NCBI RefSeq assembly: GCF_002356355.1 | Contig: NZ_AP018052.1 | Span: 1 to 64,000, forward strand | Length of the DNA: 64,000 nt | Reading direction: 5' to 3' | Source of the DNA: Thiohalobacter thiocyanaticus | GTDB lineage: Bacteria; Pseudomonadota; Gammaproteobacteria; Thiohalobacterales; Thiohalobacteraceae | Shown: piece after piece, positions 26,409 to 36,891 of the stretch | How positions within the stretch are numbered: the stretch's first letter is position 1 | Layout of the letters: each line of letters begins with the position of its first letter | The notes under the pieces: model-generated | Told to the model about the DNA's origin: nothing | The model's input: the letters and a program-made list of their open reading frames with translations, nothing else | Databases searched by the model: none | Made by a program: the position numbers and the translations under genes

Positions 26409-27986
26409 TTACTTGACCTCGGGCGCCGTCGTGAAGCTGTGATAGGGCGGCGGCGAGGACAGCGTCCACTCCAGGCCCTCGGGGTTGTCCCATACCTTGT
26501 CGGTCGCCTTGGCGCCACCGCGGATGGTACTGATCACGATATAGGCGAACAGCAGCTGGCTCAGACCGAAGGCGAAGCCGCCGAGCGAGGAGATCATATT
26601 GAACTCGGCGAACTGGATGGAGTAGTCCGGGATGCGGCGCGGCATACCGGCCAGGCCCAGGAAGTGCTGCGGGAAGAACAGCACATTGACCGAGATGGTC
26701 GACAGCCAGAAATGCCATTTGCCGAGCGTCTCGTTGTACATGTTGCCGGTCCACTTGGGCAGCCAGTAATAGGCGCCGGCCATGATGGCGAACACGGCGC
26801 CGGTCACCAGCACATAGTGGAAGTGCGCCACCACGAAGTAGGTATCGTGGTACTGGAAGTCCACCGGCGCGATGGCCAGCATCAGGCCGGAGAAGCCGCC
26901 GATGGTGAACATGACCACGAAGCCCAGTGCGAACAGCATCGGCGTCTCGAAGGTCATGGAGCCACGCCACATGGTGGAGACCCAGTTGAACACCTTCACG
27001 CCCGTGGGCACGGCGATCAGCATGGTGGCATACATGAAGAACAACTCACCGGCCAGCGGCATGCCCACCGTGAACATGTGGTGCGCCCACACGATGAACG
27101 ACAGGAAGGCGATGGAAGCCGTGGCGTAGACCATCGAACTGTAGCCGAACAGCGGCTTGCGGGCGAAGGTCGGGATGATCTGCGAGACGATGCCGAAGGC
27201 CGGCAGGATCATGATGTAGACCTCGGGATGCCCGAAGAACCAGAAGATGTGCTGGAACATGACCGGATCGCCACCGCCGGCCGCGGTGAAGAAGCTGGTA
27301 CCGAAGTACTTGTCGGTCAGCAGCATGGTCACCGCGCCTGCCAGCACCGGCATCACCGCGATCAGCAGATAAGCGGTGATCAGCCAGGTCCAGACGAACA
27401 GCGGCATCTTCATCATGGTCATGCCGGGTGCACGCATGTTGAGGATCGTCACCACCACGTTGATCGCACCCATGATGGAGGAGATGCCCATGAGGTGGAT
27501 GGCGAAGATCAGGAACGGAAACGCGTCTCCGGTCTGCAGCACCAGCGGCGGATAGATGGTCCAGCCGCCGGCCGGCGCGCCGCCCTCCATGAAGAAGGTC
27601 GACAGCAGCAGGGTGAAGGCGAAGGGCAGGATCCAGAACGACCAGTTGTTCATGCGCGGCAGCGCCATGTCGGGCGCTCCGATCATCATCGGGATCAGCC
27701 AGTTGGCCAGGCCGACGAAGGCCGGCATGACCGCGCCGAAGATCATGACCAGCGCATGCATGGTGGTCAGGGAGTTGAAGAACATGGGGTTAACGAACTG
27801 CAGCCCCGGCTCGAACAGCTCGGCGCGGATGGCCATGGCCATGGCACCGCCGATGAAGAACATCAGCAGCGAGAACAGCAGGTAGAGGGTGCCGATATCC
27901 TTGTGATTGGTGGTGAACAGCCAGCGCGACAGACCCCGGGCCGGCCCGTGATCGTCGTGTGCCTCGTGTGCGGTTGCGGTAGTCAT
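26409..27986 (-). CDS. coxA: Cytochrome c oxidase subunit I
   Basis: The 525-residue, twelve-helix protein carries the haem and CuB site, including [27 protein letters not shown] and [12 protein letters not shown]. It is the catalytic and proton-pumping subunit. The N-terminus is His-rich ([15 protein letters not shown]). It lies directly after coxB. Confidence 0.97.
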   Translation of the reverse strand: MTTATAHEAHDDHGPARGLSRWLFTTNHKDIGTLYLLFSLLMFFIGGAMAMAIRAELFEPGLQFVNPMFFNSLTTMHALVMIFGAVMPAFVGLANWLIPMMIGAPDMALPRMNNWSFWILPFAFTLLLSTFFMEGGAPAGGWTIYPPLVLQTGDAFPFLIFAIHLMGISSIMGAINVVVTILNMRAPGMTMMKMPLFVWTWLITAYLLIAVMPVLAGAVTMLLTDKYFGTSFFTAAGGGDPVMFQHIFWFFGHPEVYIMILPAFGIVSQIIPTFARKPLFGYSSMVYATASIAFLSFIVWAHHMFTVGMPLAGELFFMYATMLIAVPTGVKVFNWVSTMWRGSMTFETPMLFALGFVVMFTIGGFSGLMLAIAPVDFQYHDTYFVVAHFHYVLVTGAVFAIMAGAYYWLPKWTGNMYNETLGKWHFWLSTISVNVLFFPQHFLGLAGMPRRIPDYSIQFAEFNMISSLGGFAFGLSQLLFAYIVISTIRGGAKATDKVWDNPEGLEWTLSSPPPYHSFTTAPEVK

Positions 27987-28010
27987 CTGCTCTCTCCTCC
28001 TCGGAATCCG

Positions 28011-29137
28011 TTAGCGCGCCGCCTTGATATCGGCCGGTTGCACCACATCGCCGGTATCATTGCCCCAGGCGTTTCGCTCATAGGTAACCACTGCCGCGAG
28101 ATCGGCATCGCTGAGCTGCCCCCGAAGGCGGCCATGGCGGTGCCGGCAGAGCCGTTGAGTACGATATCGATATGGCCGGCGACCGGGCCGGTGGTGATAG
28201 CGCCGCCCTTGAGCGAGGGGAAGGCCCCGGGGAGTCCCTCGCCGTTCGCCATGTGGCAGGCCACGCAGTTGGAGGTGTAGACCTCCTCGCCCCGGGTCAT
28301 CAACTCATCGCGCGTCCATTCACGCTCGGATTCAGCGGCCACGGCCACCTGGCCCTGCTTCTGCTCAGCCACCCACTGGTCATACTCGGCCTGCTCCTTG
28401 GCCACCACCACGATGGGCATGAAGCCGTGGTCCTTGCCGCACAACTCGGCGCACTGGCCGCGGTAGACGCCGGGCTCGTCGATGCGGAACCACATCTCGT
28501 TGACGAAGCCGGGGATGGCGTCCTTCTTCATGCCGAGTTCCGGCACCCACCAGGCGTGGATCACATCGCTGGCGGTGATCAGCAGGCGGACCTTGCTGTC
28601 CACCGGCACCACGACCGGATTATCCACTTCCAGCAGATAGTGCTCGTTTTTGGCGGCCTTGTTGAAGATCTCGTCCCTGGGCGTGGACAGGGTACTGAAG
28701 AAGCCGATGCCCTCGTCCAGATACTCGTACTGCCACTTCCACTGATACCCGGTGACCTTGATGCTCACATCGGAGTTGCTGGTGTCCTCCATGGCGATCA
28801 GCGCCTTGGTGGCCGGGAAGGCCATGCCGACCAGGATCAGGAAGGGGATGATGGTCCAGAGGATCTCGATGGTCGTGCTTTCATGGAACTGGGCCGCGAC
28901 CGCGCCTTTGCTCTTGCGGTGCTTGATGATGGAATAGAACATCACCCCGAACACCACCACGCCGATGGCGACGCAGATCCACAGAATCAGCATGTGCAGG
29001 CTGTAGGCCTCGTTGGCGATCGGGCTCACACCGACAGGCAGATTCAACCCCCATTCCGCCGTCGCGCTGCCGGCGGCCGCCATCAGGCCAGCCCCGGCAA
29101 GCAGCCGACGCCCCCTCAGTTTCATACTCGCTGACAT
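28011..29137 (-). CDS. coxB: caa3 oxidase subunit II with cytochrome c domain, frameshifted near the end
   Basis: The start at 29137 gives a signal peptide, two helices, the CuA domain (HAWWVPELG and YRGQCAELCGKDHGFM) and a C-terminal cytochrome c domain with SNCVACHMANGEGLP. The first frame runs to 28119-28123, a run of five C on the plus strand. As written the protein then goes out of frame and stops at 27983, overlapping coxA. One added base in that run restores GGQLSDADLAAVVTYERNAW and a stop at 28011, the expected family ending. Either the base was lost in sequencing or the gene truly is shifted; only the last 37 residues are affected. Confidence 0.85.
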
Positions 29138-29196
29138 GCCCCTTCTCTCCTTTGGTCCAGATGCATTGTTTCTTGTGTGATTCTGATTCTCAGCAC

Positions 29197-29736
29197 TCAG
29201 GCCGGTGCCGGACCTGGATGGATCCAGTCGCGCAGATCCGTCGCCAGCCGATCGCGTTCCTGATCGTTCAGACAGTGCCCGACCTCCTGGGCCTGACCGT
29301 GACTGCGGATCAGCAGCCGGCTGGGGTACCCGGGCCGGGCGGCGCGCGCCAACTCCACCCGGGCCCAGCCGCGGGGAAAGCGGATGATCTCCCGGCAACG
29401 GCGACGGCCGCGCTCGATGGCGACCGTATCCCCCTCGATCCGGATCACCTCGCGCTCGCTCGTCCGCAATGCCCCGAGATACAGCCCGGCGGCCAGCATC
29501 AGCATCTCCAGGCCGGCGAAGGGCAGAACCAGCCACAGCCCCTGACTCCAGAAGCCCAGGGCTATACTCATCGAGACCAGGAAGATGCCGCAGAAGACGA
29601 GTACCGACCCCCGCCACGTCAATGAACAGTTGGGCCGGATCAGGACATAACACTCCGCCAGATTGGCGTCACACTGCGCTGCTACCACCTCGCCCTCTTG
29701 GAATGCAGCCTGCTTTATATAATGTATTAGTTGCAT
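29197..29736 (-). CDS. DUF2244 membrane protein
   Basis: The 179-residue protein has two central helices (VLVFCGIFLVSMSIALGFW and LVLPFAGLEMLMLAAGLYLG) and a soluble end with REIIRFPRGWARVEL. DUF2244 genes regularly neighbour coxB in proteobacterial oxidase clusters. Its role is unknown. It is the first gene of this cluster, 59 bases before coxB. Confidence 0.85.
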   Translation of the reverse strand: MQLIHYIKQAAFQEGEVVAAQCDANLAECYVLIRPNCSLTWRGSVLVFCGIFLVSMSIALGFWSQGLWLVLPFAGLEMLMLAAGLYLGALRTSEREVIRIEGDTVAIERGRRRCREIIRFPRGWARVELARAARPGYPSRLLIRSHGQAQEVGHCLNDQERDRLATDLRDWIHPGPAPA

Positions 29737-30079
29737 CCGCCTGTGTTTTGACGCACAGACTGTGTTATTTCACCTGTTCCGGATGCTACCCGATGCACCT
29801 GCACGGCGCAAGCAAACTCGCTCCAACAGCGTTATAAAACTTTGCGATAACAGGCTATTGTAAAACCTATACACAAACTATTATAAATTTATAATATTAG
29901 CTCTTCGCTAATATTGCGGCGCCCGGATGAAACATCTGGCTGTTCTTTCCGCATACGATAAAGGGAGTTTATTGCGCATCACGTCGCCCCGTCGACATAC
30001 CTAACAGTATCTGTAAGGCAGACTGACATAACTCGCATTGGACCGCCGCGTTGAGGCAAGGCTCGACGGGTGCGATCGA
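29737..30079. other. AT-rich intergenic region, no gene seen
   Basis: These 343 bases between DUF2244 and bioD (both minus strand) hold no convincing open frame. Part 29835-29915 is very AT-rich (attataaatttataatatt) with a short palindrome around TTAGCTCTTCGCTAA at 29897. It may carry the promoter of the oxidase cluster on the minus strand. Confidence 0.45.
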
Positions 30080-30757
30080 TTACAGGGAGGAAGGATTCAG
30101 GTGCTCGGCCGCTGCCCGCGGATCGACGGTTTCGGCGTAATGCGGCAGGCATCCCAGGCAGGGCGCACCGAGTCGCGCCGCCAGCGTGGCGAGATTCGCC
30201 TCGGGCTGGTCCATGCCCGGATCGATCCGGTTCGCGATCCAGCCCAGCAGCGGAAGCGCGTCGGCCTCGATCGCCTGGGCGGTCAGCAGGGCATGATTGA
30301 TGCAACCCAGGCGCAGCCCCACCACCAGTATGACCCCGGCCTGCAGCTGCCGCGCCAGATCGGCGACCTCTTCCGCGTCGGTCAGCGGCACACGCCAGCC
30401 GCCCACCCCCTCGACCACCAGTACGTCGCACTGGGCGGCCAGCTCCCGGGCCGTGGCAATGATGTCCGGCAGCGGGATCCGCACCCCGGCCCGGGCAGCG
30501 GCGATGTGCGGTGCGATGGCGGGTGCAAAGGCACAGGGATTGACCCGGTCGTAGGACAGCAGCGTGGACGCCGCCGACTGCAGCGCCAGCGCATCGCTGT
30601 TGCGCAGACCGTCCGGCGTCATCTCGCAGCCGGAGGCGACCGGCTTCATTGCCAGCACCTGCCGACCCCGGGCACGCAGGGCATGAATCAACGCGGTGCC
30701 GGCAAAGGTCTTGCCGCAGCCGGTATCGGTGCCGGTGACGAAAAGTATCCGACCCAT
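30080..30757 (-). CDS. bioD: Dethiobiotin synthetase
   Basis: The 225-residue enzyme has the P-loop in VTGTDTGCGKTFAGTAL, VLAMKPVASGC and VVEGVGGWRVPL, the BioD motifs. It closes the ureido ring of biotin from diaminopelargonic acid. It is the last gene of the biotin run, six bases after bioC. Confidence 0.95.
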   Translation of the reverse strand: MGRILFVTGTDTGCGKTFAGTALIHALRARGRQVLAMKPVASGCEMTPDGLRNSDALALQSAASTLLSYDRVNPCAFAPAIAPHIAAARAGVRIPLPDIIATARELAAQCDVLVVEGVGGWRVPLTDAEEVADLARQLQAGVILVVGLRLGCINHALLTAQAIEADALPLLGWIANRIDPGMDQPEANLATLAARLGAPCLGCLPHYAETVDPRAAAEHLNPSSL

Positions 30758-30763
30758 CCGGTC

Positions 30764-31633
30764 TCAGCGCCCCTTCAGCATATCGAGCGGCACCCGCACC
30801 TCGTCACCGCTGCGCTGCTGCCGCACCCCGGTCGGCGCCCAGGCATGACCGTAGATGACCTCGTAGCTCAGCGGCAGAACGCCGTCGCGACGGCGCGACT
30901 CATACGCCTGTTCGAAGGCTCGCCAGCGCGCCCGGCCGGTGAGGCTGCGCGCCCGCCCCCGGGTGACATTGTGCGCACCCAGTTCCTTGATCTCCCGCAC
31001 CAGCGTGGGCAGTTCGCGGTAGGTCAGGGTCAGCATTTCCATGTCCATCACCGGCTCGGCCAGCCCGGCCCGTACCAGCGCATCACCGATGTCATGCAGA
31101 TCAATGAAACGATTGGTATGCGAATGCCCGTCGACCTCGGCCCAGCTCTCGCGCAGCTCGCGCAGGGTGTCAGGGCCGAAGGTGGTGAAGAACAGCGCTC
31201 CGCCGGGACGCAGCACCCGGCGGAACTCGGCGAAGGTCTGTTCCAGGCTGTTGCACCATTGCAGGGTGAGATTGGAGACCAGCAGATCCACCGAGGCATC
31301 GGCCAGCGGCAGCTGCTCGGCGTCGGCGCAGACCAGCCGCGGCCGCCGCCACCAGCCGGCGCTGCGGCGGGTATGCGTCAGCATGGCCTCGGCCAGGTCC
31401 AGTGCCACCACCCGGCTGCCGCGGTAACGCTTGAGCAGCCCGCGGGTGATCTGCCCGGTGCCGGCGCCGAGATCCAACGCCCACTGCGGTTCCAGCCGGA
31501 TCAGTTCCAGCCGCTCGAGCAACCGCTCGCCGACCTCGCGCTGCAGGACCGCGACGCCGTCATAACTGTCCGCCGCCCGGTTGAAGGCGATGCGGACCTG
31601 GCGCTTGTCCAGTTGTTGCTGCGGTTTATCCAT
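30764..31633 (-). CDS. bioC: Malonyl-ACP methyltransferase BioC
   Basis: The 289-residue protein starts MDKPQQQLDKRQVR. It has the SAM site ALDLGAGTGQI and the BioC segments SNLTLQWCN and FFTTFGPDTLRELR. It methylates malonyl-ACP to start the pimelate chain. A TTG- or ATG-type start seven codons upstream would add MCTETDL and is less likely. Confidence 0.94.
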   Translation of the reverse strand: MDKPQQQLDKRQVRIAFNRAADSYDGVAVLQREVGERLLERLELIRLEPQWALDLGAGTGQITRGLLKRYRGSRVVALDLAEAMLTHTRRSAGWWRRPRLVCADAEQLPLADASVDLLVSNLTLQWCNSLEQTFAEFRRVLRPGGALFFTTFGPDTLRELRESWAEVDGHSHTNRFIDLHDIGDALVRAGLAEPVMDMEMLTLTYRELPTLVREIKELGAHNVTRGRARSLTGRARWRAFEQAYESRRRDGVLPLSYEVIYGHAWAPTGVRQQRSGDEVRVPLDMLKGR

Positions 31634-31659
31634 CAAATCGGTTTCTGTACACAACCTTC

Positions 31660-31739
31660 GTAGGTCGGGTCAGCCCACAGGGCGTAACCCGACGTTGCCG
31701 CCGTCTGTGTCGGGTTACGCTGCGCTAACCCGACCTACG
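31660..31739. repeat. GTAGGTCGGGTTA-type palindromic repeat
   Basis: Arms GTAGGTCGGG and CCCGACCTAC enclose internal GGCGTAACCCGAC and GTCGGGTTACG copies. It lies between bioH and bioC, interrupting the otherwise tight biotin operon. Confidence 0.8.
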
Positions 31740-31806
31740 GAGTTGTGGTGTCTCGTCCATCATTCAATGCGTATCTGTCGCGCGAATCCCGGAATCCCTG
31801 TGCGCA

Positions 31807-32553
31807 TCATTTCGCCAGCCGCCCTAACCATTGATTGAATATTTTTGGATGCGACAGGAACGGCGCATGGCCGGCGCCCTCGATCCGCGTCACCGACTCC
31901 GCCCCGGTCAGGCCGGCCAGGCCGTCCGCCGTCGCTGCCGGCACCAGCGCATCCGCCGTCCCCAGCAGCCAGTGCACCGGCACACAACAGCCGGCGGTCG
32001 TCGGGCGTGCGTCCGTGTGCGCCAGCAGTTCGAGCCCCTGCACCAGAGCGTCGGTCGCCGGCGGGAACTCGCCCGCCGTCCGGCGCAGGCTGCGCAGGAC
32101 CTCGCGCTGGCCGTCCCCCTGGGCAACCAGCGCGAGAAACCGTTTCCAGGTCGCGCCGGGGTCACCGCGCACGCCGGCGACAAACGCCTCGAACACCTCC
32201 GGCGCCATCCCCGGCCAGTCCGGACGCTGCACGAAACAGGGGTTGCAGCCCACCAGGCCCAGCCGGACAAACCAGGCCGGGCGCAGTGCACAGAGTTGCA
32301 GCGCCAGCAGCCCGCCCAGCGACCAGCCGACCCAGCACGCCGGCGGCTCCAGTACCGCCTCCAGCTCCGGGATCAGCGCATCGGCGTCCAGCTGCGTCGC
32401 ATCGCGACTGCGGCCATGCCCGGGCAGATCCGCCCGGATCACCCTGAAGCGCTCACGCAGGGAACCGACCAGGCCATCCCACACCTCCAGCCGCAGCCCC
32501 CAGCCGTGCAGCAGCACCAGATCCGGCCCGACGCCCTCGATCTCCAGATGCAT
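31807..32553 (-). CDS. bioH: Pimeloyl-ACP methyl ester esterase BioH
   Basis: The 248-residue alpha/beta hydrolase shows LLHGWGLRLEVWD, the nucleophile elbow VGWSLGG and the catalytic histidine in GAGHAPFLS. BioH removes the methyl group from pimeloyl-ACP methyl ester. It lies between bioF and bioC, the order of many gammaproteobacteria. Confidence 0.94.
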   Translation of the reverse strand: MHLEIEGVGPDLVLLHGWGLRLEVWDGLVGSLRERFRVIRADLPGHGRSRDATQLDADALIPELEAVLEPPACWVGWSLGGLLALQLCALRPAWFVRLGLVGCNPCFVQRPDWPGMAPEVFEAFVAGVRGDPGATWKRFLALVAQGDGQREVLRSLRRTAGEFPPATDALVQGLELLAHTDARPTTAGCCVPVHWLLGTADALVPAATADGLAGLTGAESVTRIEGAGHAPFLSHPKIFNQWLGRLAK

Positions 32554-32556
32554 CGC

Positions 32557-33711
32557 CTAACGTCTCATTACCGAGCCGAGCGCCTCCAGCAGCCGGTCCA
32601 CATCGGCCTGGGTGTGCGCGGCGGAGAAACTGATCCGCAATCGCGCCTCACCCTCCGGCACGGTCGGCGGACGGATGGCCGGCACCAGGATGCCGGCGGC
32701 CTCCAGCGCCTCGCTCATCCGGGTCGCGGCGCGGGTCTCACCGATCAACAGCGGCTGAATCGGCGTGGACGATTCCATCAGCACCAGATCCAGCTCGGCC
32801 GCGCCGGCGCGGAACCGCGCAACCAGGCTCTGCAGATGTTCACGACGCCAATTCTCGTCACGGCACAGCTGCAGCGCGGCCCGGGTCGCCTCGGCCACGG
32901 CCGCCGGCGGCGCGGTGGTGTAGACATAGCTGCGCGCCTGCTGGATCAGGGTCTCGATCAGCGCCTCGCTGCCGGCGACAAAGGCCCCGAAGGTGCCCAG
33001 CGCCTTGCCCAGCGTGCCCATCAGCATGATGTCAGCGTCGGGCGTCAGTCCGGCCTGCGCCAGGGTGCCGCGCCCCTGCGGACCGAGCACCCCCAGGCCG
33101 TGGGCATCGTCGAGCAACAGCCCGGCCGCGTGCTCCGTGGCCAGCGCGGCCAGCGCCTCGACCGGCGCACAGTCGCCGTCCATGCTGAAGACGCCGTCGC
33201 TGGCGATCAGCCGCTCCCCTGCCGGGGCCATGGCCAGGCGCCGCTGCAGATCCTGCATGTCGAGATGGGCATAGCGCACCAGCCGGGCACCGCTGATGCG
33301 TGCCCCGTCGAGCAGGGAGGCATGATTGAGCCGGTCCTGGAACAGCCGGCCGGCCCGTCTGGGCAGCGCGGCCATTACCCCGAGGTTGGCCATGTAGCCG
33401 GTGGAGAACAGCAGGGCGCGCGGCGCACCGACGAAGTCGGCCAGTTCTTCTTCCAGGGCATGATGGGCCGCGGTGTGTCCGGCCAGCAGATGGGCCGCGC
33501 CGCTGCCGGCGCCCCAGCGCTGCGCCCCGGTCTGCAGGGCCGCGACCACCTGCGGATGCGCCGCCAGGCCGAGATAGTCGTTGCTGCAGAAACTCAGGCA
33601 GTCGCGGCCGTCAATGCGGCGTTCGGGCCGTTGCGGGGATTCGGCGAGGCGGCGGCTGCGGTAGAGACCGTCGCGGCGGCGCTGCTCCAGGGCGGTGCGC
33701 AGGTCCTTCAC
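32557..33711 (-). CDS. bioF: 8-amino-7-oxononanoate synthase
   Basis: A GTG at 33711 gives 384 residues, the length of E. coli BioF; upstream frame extends further without an ATG that fits. The PLP lysine lies in LMGTLGKALGTFG, with LDDAHGLGVLG and SYVYTTAPP also typical. It joins pimeloyl-ACP and alanine. It starts 14 bases after bioB. Confidence 0.95.
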   Translation of the reverse strand: MKDLRTALEQRRRDGLYRSRRLAESPQRPERRIDGRDCLSFCSNDYLGLAAHPQVVAALQTGAQRWGAGSGAAHLLAGHTAAHHALEEELADFVGAPRALLFSTGYMANLGVMAALPRRAGRLFQDRLNHASLLDGARISGARLVRYAHLDMQDLQRRLAMAPAGERLIASDGVFSMDGDCAPVEALAALATEHAAGLLLDDAHGLGVLGPQGRGTLAQAGLTPDADIMLMGTLGKALGTFGAFVAGSEALIETLIQQARSYVYTTAPPAAVAEATRAALQLCRDENWRREHLQSLVARFRAGAAELDLVLMESSTPIQPLLIGETRAATRMSEALEAAGILVPAIRPPTVPEGEARLRISFSAAHTQADVDRLLEALGSVMRR

Positions 33712-33725
33712 CGGGATGGCCCGGC

Positions 33726-34703
33726 TCAGACCGGGCGCAGGCCCAGCCGCTCGAACAGGCGCCGGTCGTGGTCGGCGTCCGGGTTGCCGGTGGTCAGCAG
33801 CTTCTCGCCGTAGAAGATGGAATTGGCGCCGGCCAGGAAGCACAGCGCCTGCAGTTCGTCGCTCATGGCCTCGCGGCCGGCGGAAAGGCGCACATGCGAC
33901 TGCGGCATCAGGATGCGGGCCACGGCAATATTGCGGACGAAATCGAAGGGATCCAGGTCCTCGACCTCGCTCAGCGGCGTGCCTTCGACCTTGACCAGCA
34001 GGTTGATGGGCACACTCTCGGGGTGGCGCGGCAGATTCGCCAGTTCCTGCAGCAGACCGGCCTGATCGGCCCGGTCCTCGCCCATGCCGACGATGCCGCC
34101 GGCGCAGACGTGGATGCCGGCGTCGCGGACGTGGCCCAGGGTCTCCAGCCGATCCTGATAGGTGCGGGTGGAGATGATCTCGCCATAGAACTCCGGCGAG
34201 GTGTCGAGATTGTGATTGTAGTAGTCGAGCCCGGCCTCTTTCAGACGCTCCGTCTGGGCCTCGGTCAGCATGCCCAGGGTCACGCAGGTCTCCAGCCCTT
34301 CGGCCTTGACCGCCCGGATCATGTCCAGCACCGGCTCCAGATCCTTGTCGCGCGGCCGCCGCCAGGCCGCGCCCATGCAGAACCGGCTGGCGCCTCTGGC
34401 GCGGGCGGCACGGGCGGCCTCGACCACCTGCTCCAACGGCAGCAGCCGCTCGACCTCGAGTTCGGTCTTATAATGGGCGCTCTGGGGACAGTAGGCGCAA
34501 TCCTCCGGACAGGCGCCGGTCTTGATGGACAGCAGGGTACTGACCTGCACCTCGCCGGGGTCGAAGTGCGCACGATGGACCTGCTGGGCCTCGAAGATCA
34601 GGTCATTGAAGGGGCGGGCAAACAGGGCCAGCACCTCGTCCCGGCGCCAGTCGTGGCGCAGACCATCGCCGGCGGCCACCTCGAACGCCGGCTGGCCGCT
34701 CAT
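33726..34703 (-). CDS. bioB: Biotin synthase
   Basis: The 325-residue radical SAM enzyme has the CxxxCxxC in [14 protein letters not shown] and the family segments CMGAAWR and [13 protein letters not shown]. It inserts sulfur into dethiobiotin. Its ATG overlaps the stop of the small membrane protein upstream. Confidence 0.97.
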   Translation of the reverse strand: MSGQPAFEVAAGDGLRHDWRRDEVLALFARPFNDLIFEAQQVHRAHFDPGEVQVSTLLSIKTGACPEDCAYCPQSAHYKTELEVERLLPLEQVVEAARAARARGASRFCMGAAWRRPRDKDLEPVLDMIRAVKAEGLETCVTLGMLTEAQTERLKEAGLDYYNHNLDTSPEFYGEIISTRTYQDRLETLGHVRDAGIHVCAGGIVGMGEDRADQAGLLQELANLPRHPESVPINLLVKVEGTPLSEVEDLDPFDFVRNIAVARILMPQSHVRLSAGREAMSDELQALCFLAGANSIFYGEKLLTTGNPDADHDRRLFERLGLRPV

Positions 34704-35095
34704 TCCTGCGGCTCCGCCAGGATCTCCATGTCCTCCCAGGACTCGCGGCGGATGCGGGCCAGGTCGCGCAGGGTCAGCGGCAGCAGGATGGCGGCGCCGA
34801 CGGCCCAGGCGATGAGGTAGTAGTTCAGATTGACCGGCAGGAACATGGCCACGGCGACGAAGAAGCCGGTCACACCGTAGAACCGGTAGGCGGCCTGCTG
34901 GGTGTAGTGGCCGACCTTCTCGTTCGGGTGATGCCGGTTCATGCAGTAGACGAACATGGACGCCCCCAGCCAGAAGATCATCAGCGGGAAGGGCGCCAGC
35001 AGGGAAATGATGTTGCCGTAATTGAACGCGGCCGCGCTGAAGCGCGCGCTGCGGGCCGTCACCAGGTGAGTGGCAGTGGTCGCGGTCTCGGACAT
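34700..35095 (-). CDS. Two-helix membrane protein of unknown function
   Basis: From [11 protein letters not shown] the product has 131 residues with two or three helices ([49 protein letters not shown]). I do not recognise the family. It overlaps bioB by four bases and so is in one transcript with it. A link to biotin metabolism is not implied by the sequence. Confidence 0.8.
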   Translation of the reverse strand: MSETATTATHLVTARSARFSAAAFNYGNIISLLAPFPLMIFWLGASMFVYCMNRHHPNEKVGHYTQQAAYRFYGVTGFFVAVAMFLPVNLNYYLIAWAVGAAILLPLTLRDLARIRRESWEDMEILAEPQE

Positions 35096-35182
35096 GGGAC
35101 TGGATTCCGGTATACTGAATTGATCGAAGGGCCCGGAATCATCGCCTTTCCCACCCCGATTGTCAACCGGCAGGGACGCCAT

Positions 35183-35875
35183 ATGGTTAACAACTGGTGG
35201 AATTTCATACAATTCCGACTATTCCCCCCGACCTGCATCCTGTGTCATCGACCCGGGGCCGGCGAGCTTGACCTGTGTGCCGGCTGCCGGGCGGAGCTGC
35301 CGCGGCCCGGGCCGGCCTGCCGCCGCTGCGCCGAGCCGCTGGCCAGCGATGCCGGATGGGTGTGCGGGCGCTGCCAACGTCGGCCGCCGGCCTTCGACCG
35401 TACGCTCACTCTGTTCCGCTACGCCTCCCCGGTCGACCGCCTGATCCTGGATCTCAAACACCACCGCCGCCTGGCCAATGCCCGGCTGCTGGGCCAGTTG
35501 CTGCATCTGGCCGCCACGGACTGGCCCGCCTGCGACCTGCTTGTGCCCGTCCCCCTGCATCCGCGCCGCCAGTGGCGGCGCGGTTTCAATCAGTCGCTGG
35601 AAATCGCCCGCTTCGCCGCCCACGGCCTGAAACTGCCGCTCGACAGCCGACGCTGCCGGCGGCTGCGCTGCACCGACACCCAGGCCGAACTCTCCGCCCG
35701 GGCACGGCGGGCCAACGTGCGCGGCGCCTTCCGGGCGGAGGGAGACTGGCGCGGTCGGCGGGTGGCGATCATCGACGATGTCATGACCACCGGCGCCACG
35801 GCGGACGCCCTGGCCCGTGCGCTCAAGGCACGGGGCGCGTTGGAGGTGCAGGTGTGGGTGTGCGCGCGGGCGTGA
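35183..35875 (+). CDS. comF: ComF-family phosphoribosyltransferase-like protein
   Basis: The 230-residue protein has an N-terminal zinc-binding part with CILCHRPGAGELDLCAGC and CRRCAEP, then the phosphoribosyltransferase motif RRVAIIDDVMTTGAT. The start at 35183 was chosen because upstream frame is antisense to the membrane protein. ComF proteins help natural transformation or purine salvage-like reactions. It is divergent from the biotin operon. Confidence 0.9.
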   Translation: MVNNWWNFIQFRLFPPTCILCHRPGAGELDLCAGCRAELPRPGPACRRCAEPLASDAGWVCGRCQRRPPAFDRTLTLFRYASPVDRLILDLKHHRRLANARLLGQLLHLAATDWPACDLLVPVPLHPRRQWRRGFNQSLEIARFAAHGLKLPLDSRRCRRLRCTDTQAELSARARRANVRGAFRAEGDWRGRRVAIIDDVMTTGATADALARALKARGALEVQVWVCARA

Positions 35876-35878
35876 GGG

Positions 35879-36706
35879 TCAGCGGTCGTCCCAGGCCACC
35901 AGGTCCCGGTAGCCGTGCCACATGGCCAGGCCCAGCCAGGGGAAGACCACCACCAGGGCAATGAAGGCGGTCAGGGCCGAGAGCGCGAACAGGCCCGTGA
36001 TCAGGGCGGCCCACAGCAGCAGCGGCCGGGGATTGTCCCGGAACGCCTTGAAACTGATGGCGATGGCATCGACCAGCGAGCAGTGCCGGTCGAGCAGCAC
36101 CGGCAGGGTCACCAGGCTGAGCGAGAACACCGCCAGCGCCAGCACTGCCCCGGCCACCAGCAGGCCGGCCAGGGACACGATGCCGGCGGCACTGGACAGG
36201 AACGCCAGCAGCATCTGGTCGACACTGCCCAGCACCCCGGCACTGCCGACGTTCAGCACCCCGAGCCACAGCCAGATGTAGCTGGCCCAGACATTGAACA
36301 GCACGATCAACAGGCCCGCGAACAGCCACAGCGGCCAGCCCAGGCGCATCAACGCATCCAGGCCGGCGGCGTGGCCGAGCGCCACACCGGTATCCAGCCG
36401 CCGGGCCAGTTCATTGACCCCCACCGACAGCACCGGCGCGATGAGCAGAAAGCCCGTGACCAGGGAAAAACTCAGCCAGGGTTGGGACCAGGTCAGCCAC
36501 ACCGAGACCAACCCGACCAGGGCCACGACCAGCCCGTCGATCAGCGCCACCGGGGCACGGCGCAGATCCTGCCATCCCTGCGCCAGCCAGTGGAGGGGCC
36601 GGCGCATATCGATGCGGTTGATCGGCGGGGTATCGCTGTCCAGGGTCTCCTTCGGCTGAATTTCCCGGATGTCCTCGGGGTAGAGACGATTGAGCAGTCC
36701 GGCCAT
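35879..36706 (-). CDS. DUF2189 membrane protein
   Basis: The 275-residue protein starts MAGLLNRLYPEDIREIQ, typical of DUF2189, and has six helices, with GWQDLRRAP before the first. Function unknown. It ends convergent to comF, three bases apart. The gap 36707-36891 upstream holds nothing clear. Confidence 0.82.
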   Translation of the reverse strand: MAGLLNRLYPEDIREIQPKETLDSDTPPINRIDMRRPLHWLAQGWQDLRRAPVALIDGLVVALVGLVSVWLTWSQPWLSFSLVTGFLLIAPVLSVGVNELARRLDTGVALGHAAGLDALMRLGWPLWLFAGLLIVLFNVWASYIWLWLGVLNVGSAGVLGSVDQMLLAFLSSAAGIVSLAGLLVAGAVLALAVFSLSLVTLPVLLDRHCSLVDAIAISFKAFRDNPRPLLLWAALITGLFALSALTAFIALVVVFPWLGLAMWHGYRDLVAWDDR

Positions 36707-36891
36707 GCCTGCCTCCTTCGCCCGTACGGGCGTTCAGAATCCTCTGCCGTTCCCGTGTTATCTAGTTCGTCGGGGGCCGTATTTCAAGCCGGGAAATTCA
36801 GGGGATTCTTCGGCAGGCAATCACCCGATTACACGCAGCTCGATCGGCACGACGACGACCCGCTCAGGAAAACCCGGGCGTCGGCGGCTGC

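Noticed and set aside
25557-28280. Long plus-strand open frame opposite ctaG, coxA and coxB
   Set aside because: Antisense to three well-supported oxidase genes; composition typical of a GC shadow.
29138-29653. Long N-terminal extension of coxB
   Set aside because: The extra residues are Arg/Gly-rich, antisense-like and overlap the DUF2244 gene; a proper ribosome site and signal peptide begin at 29137.
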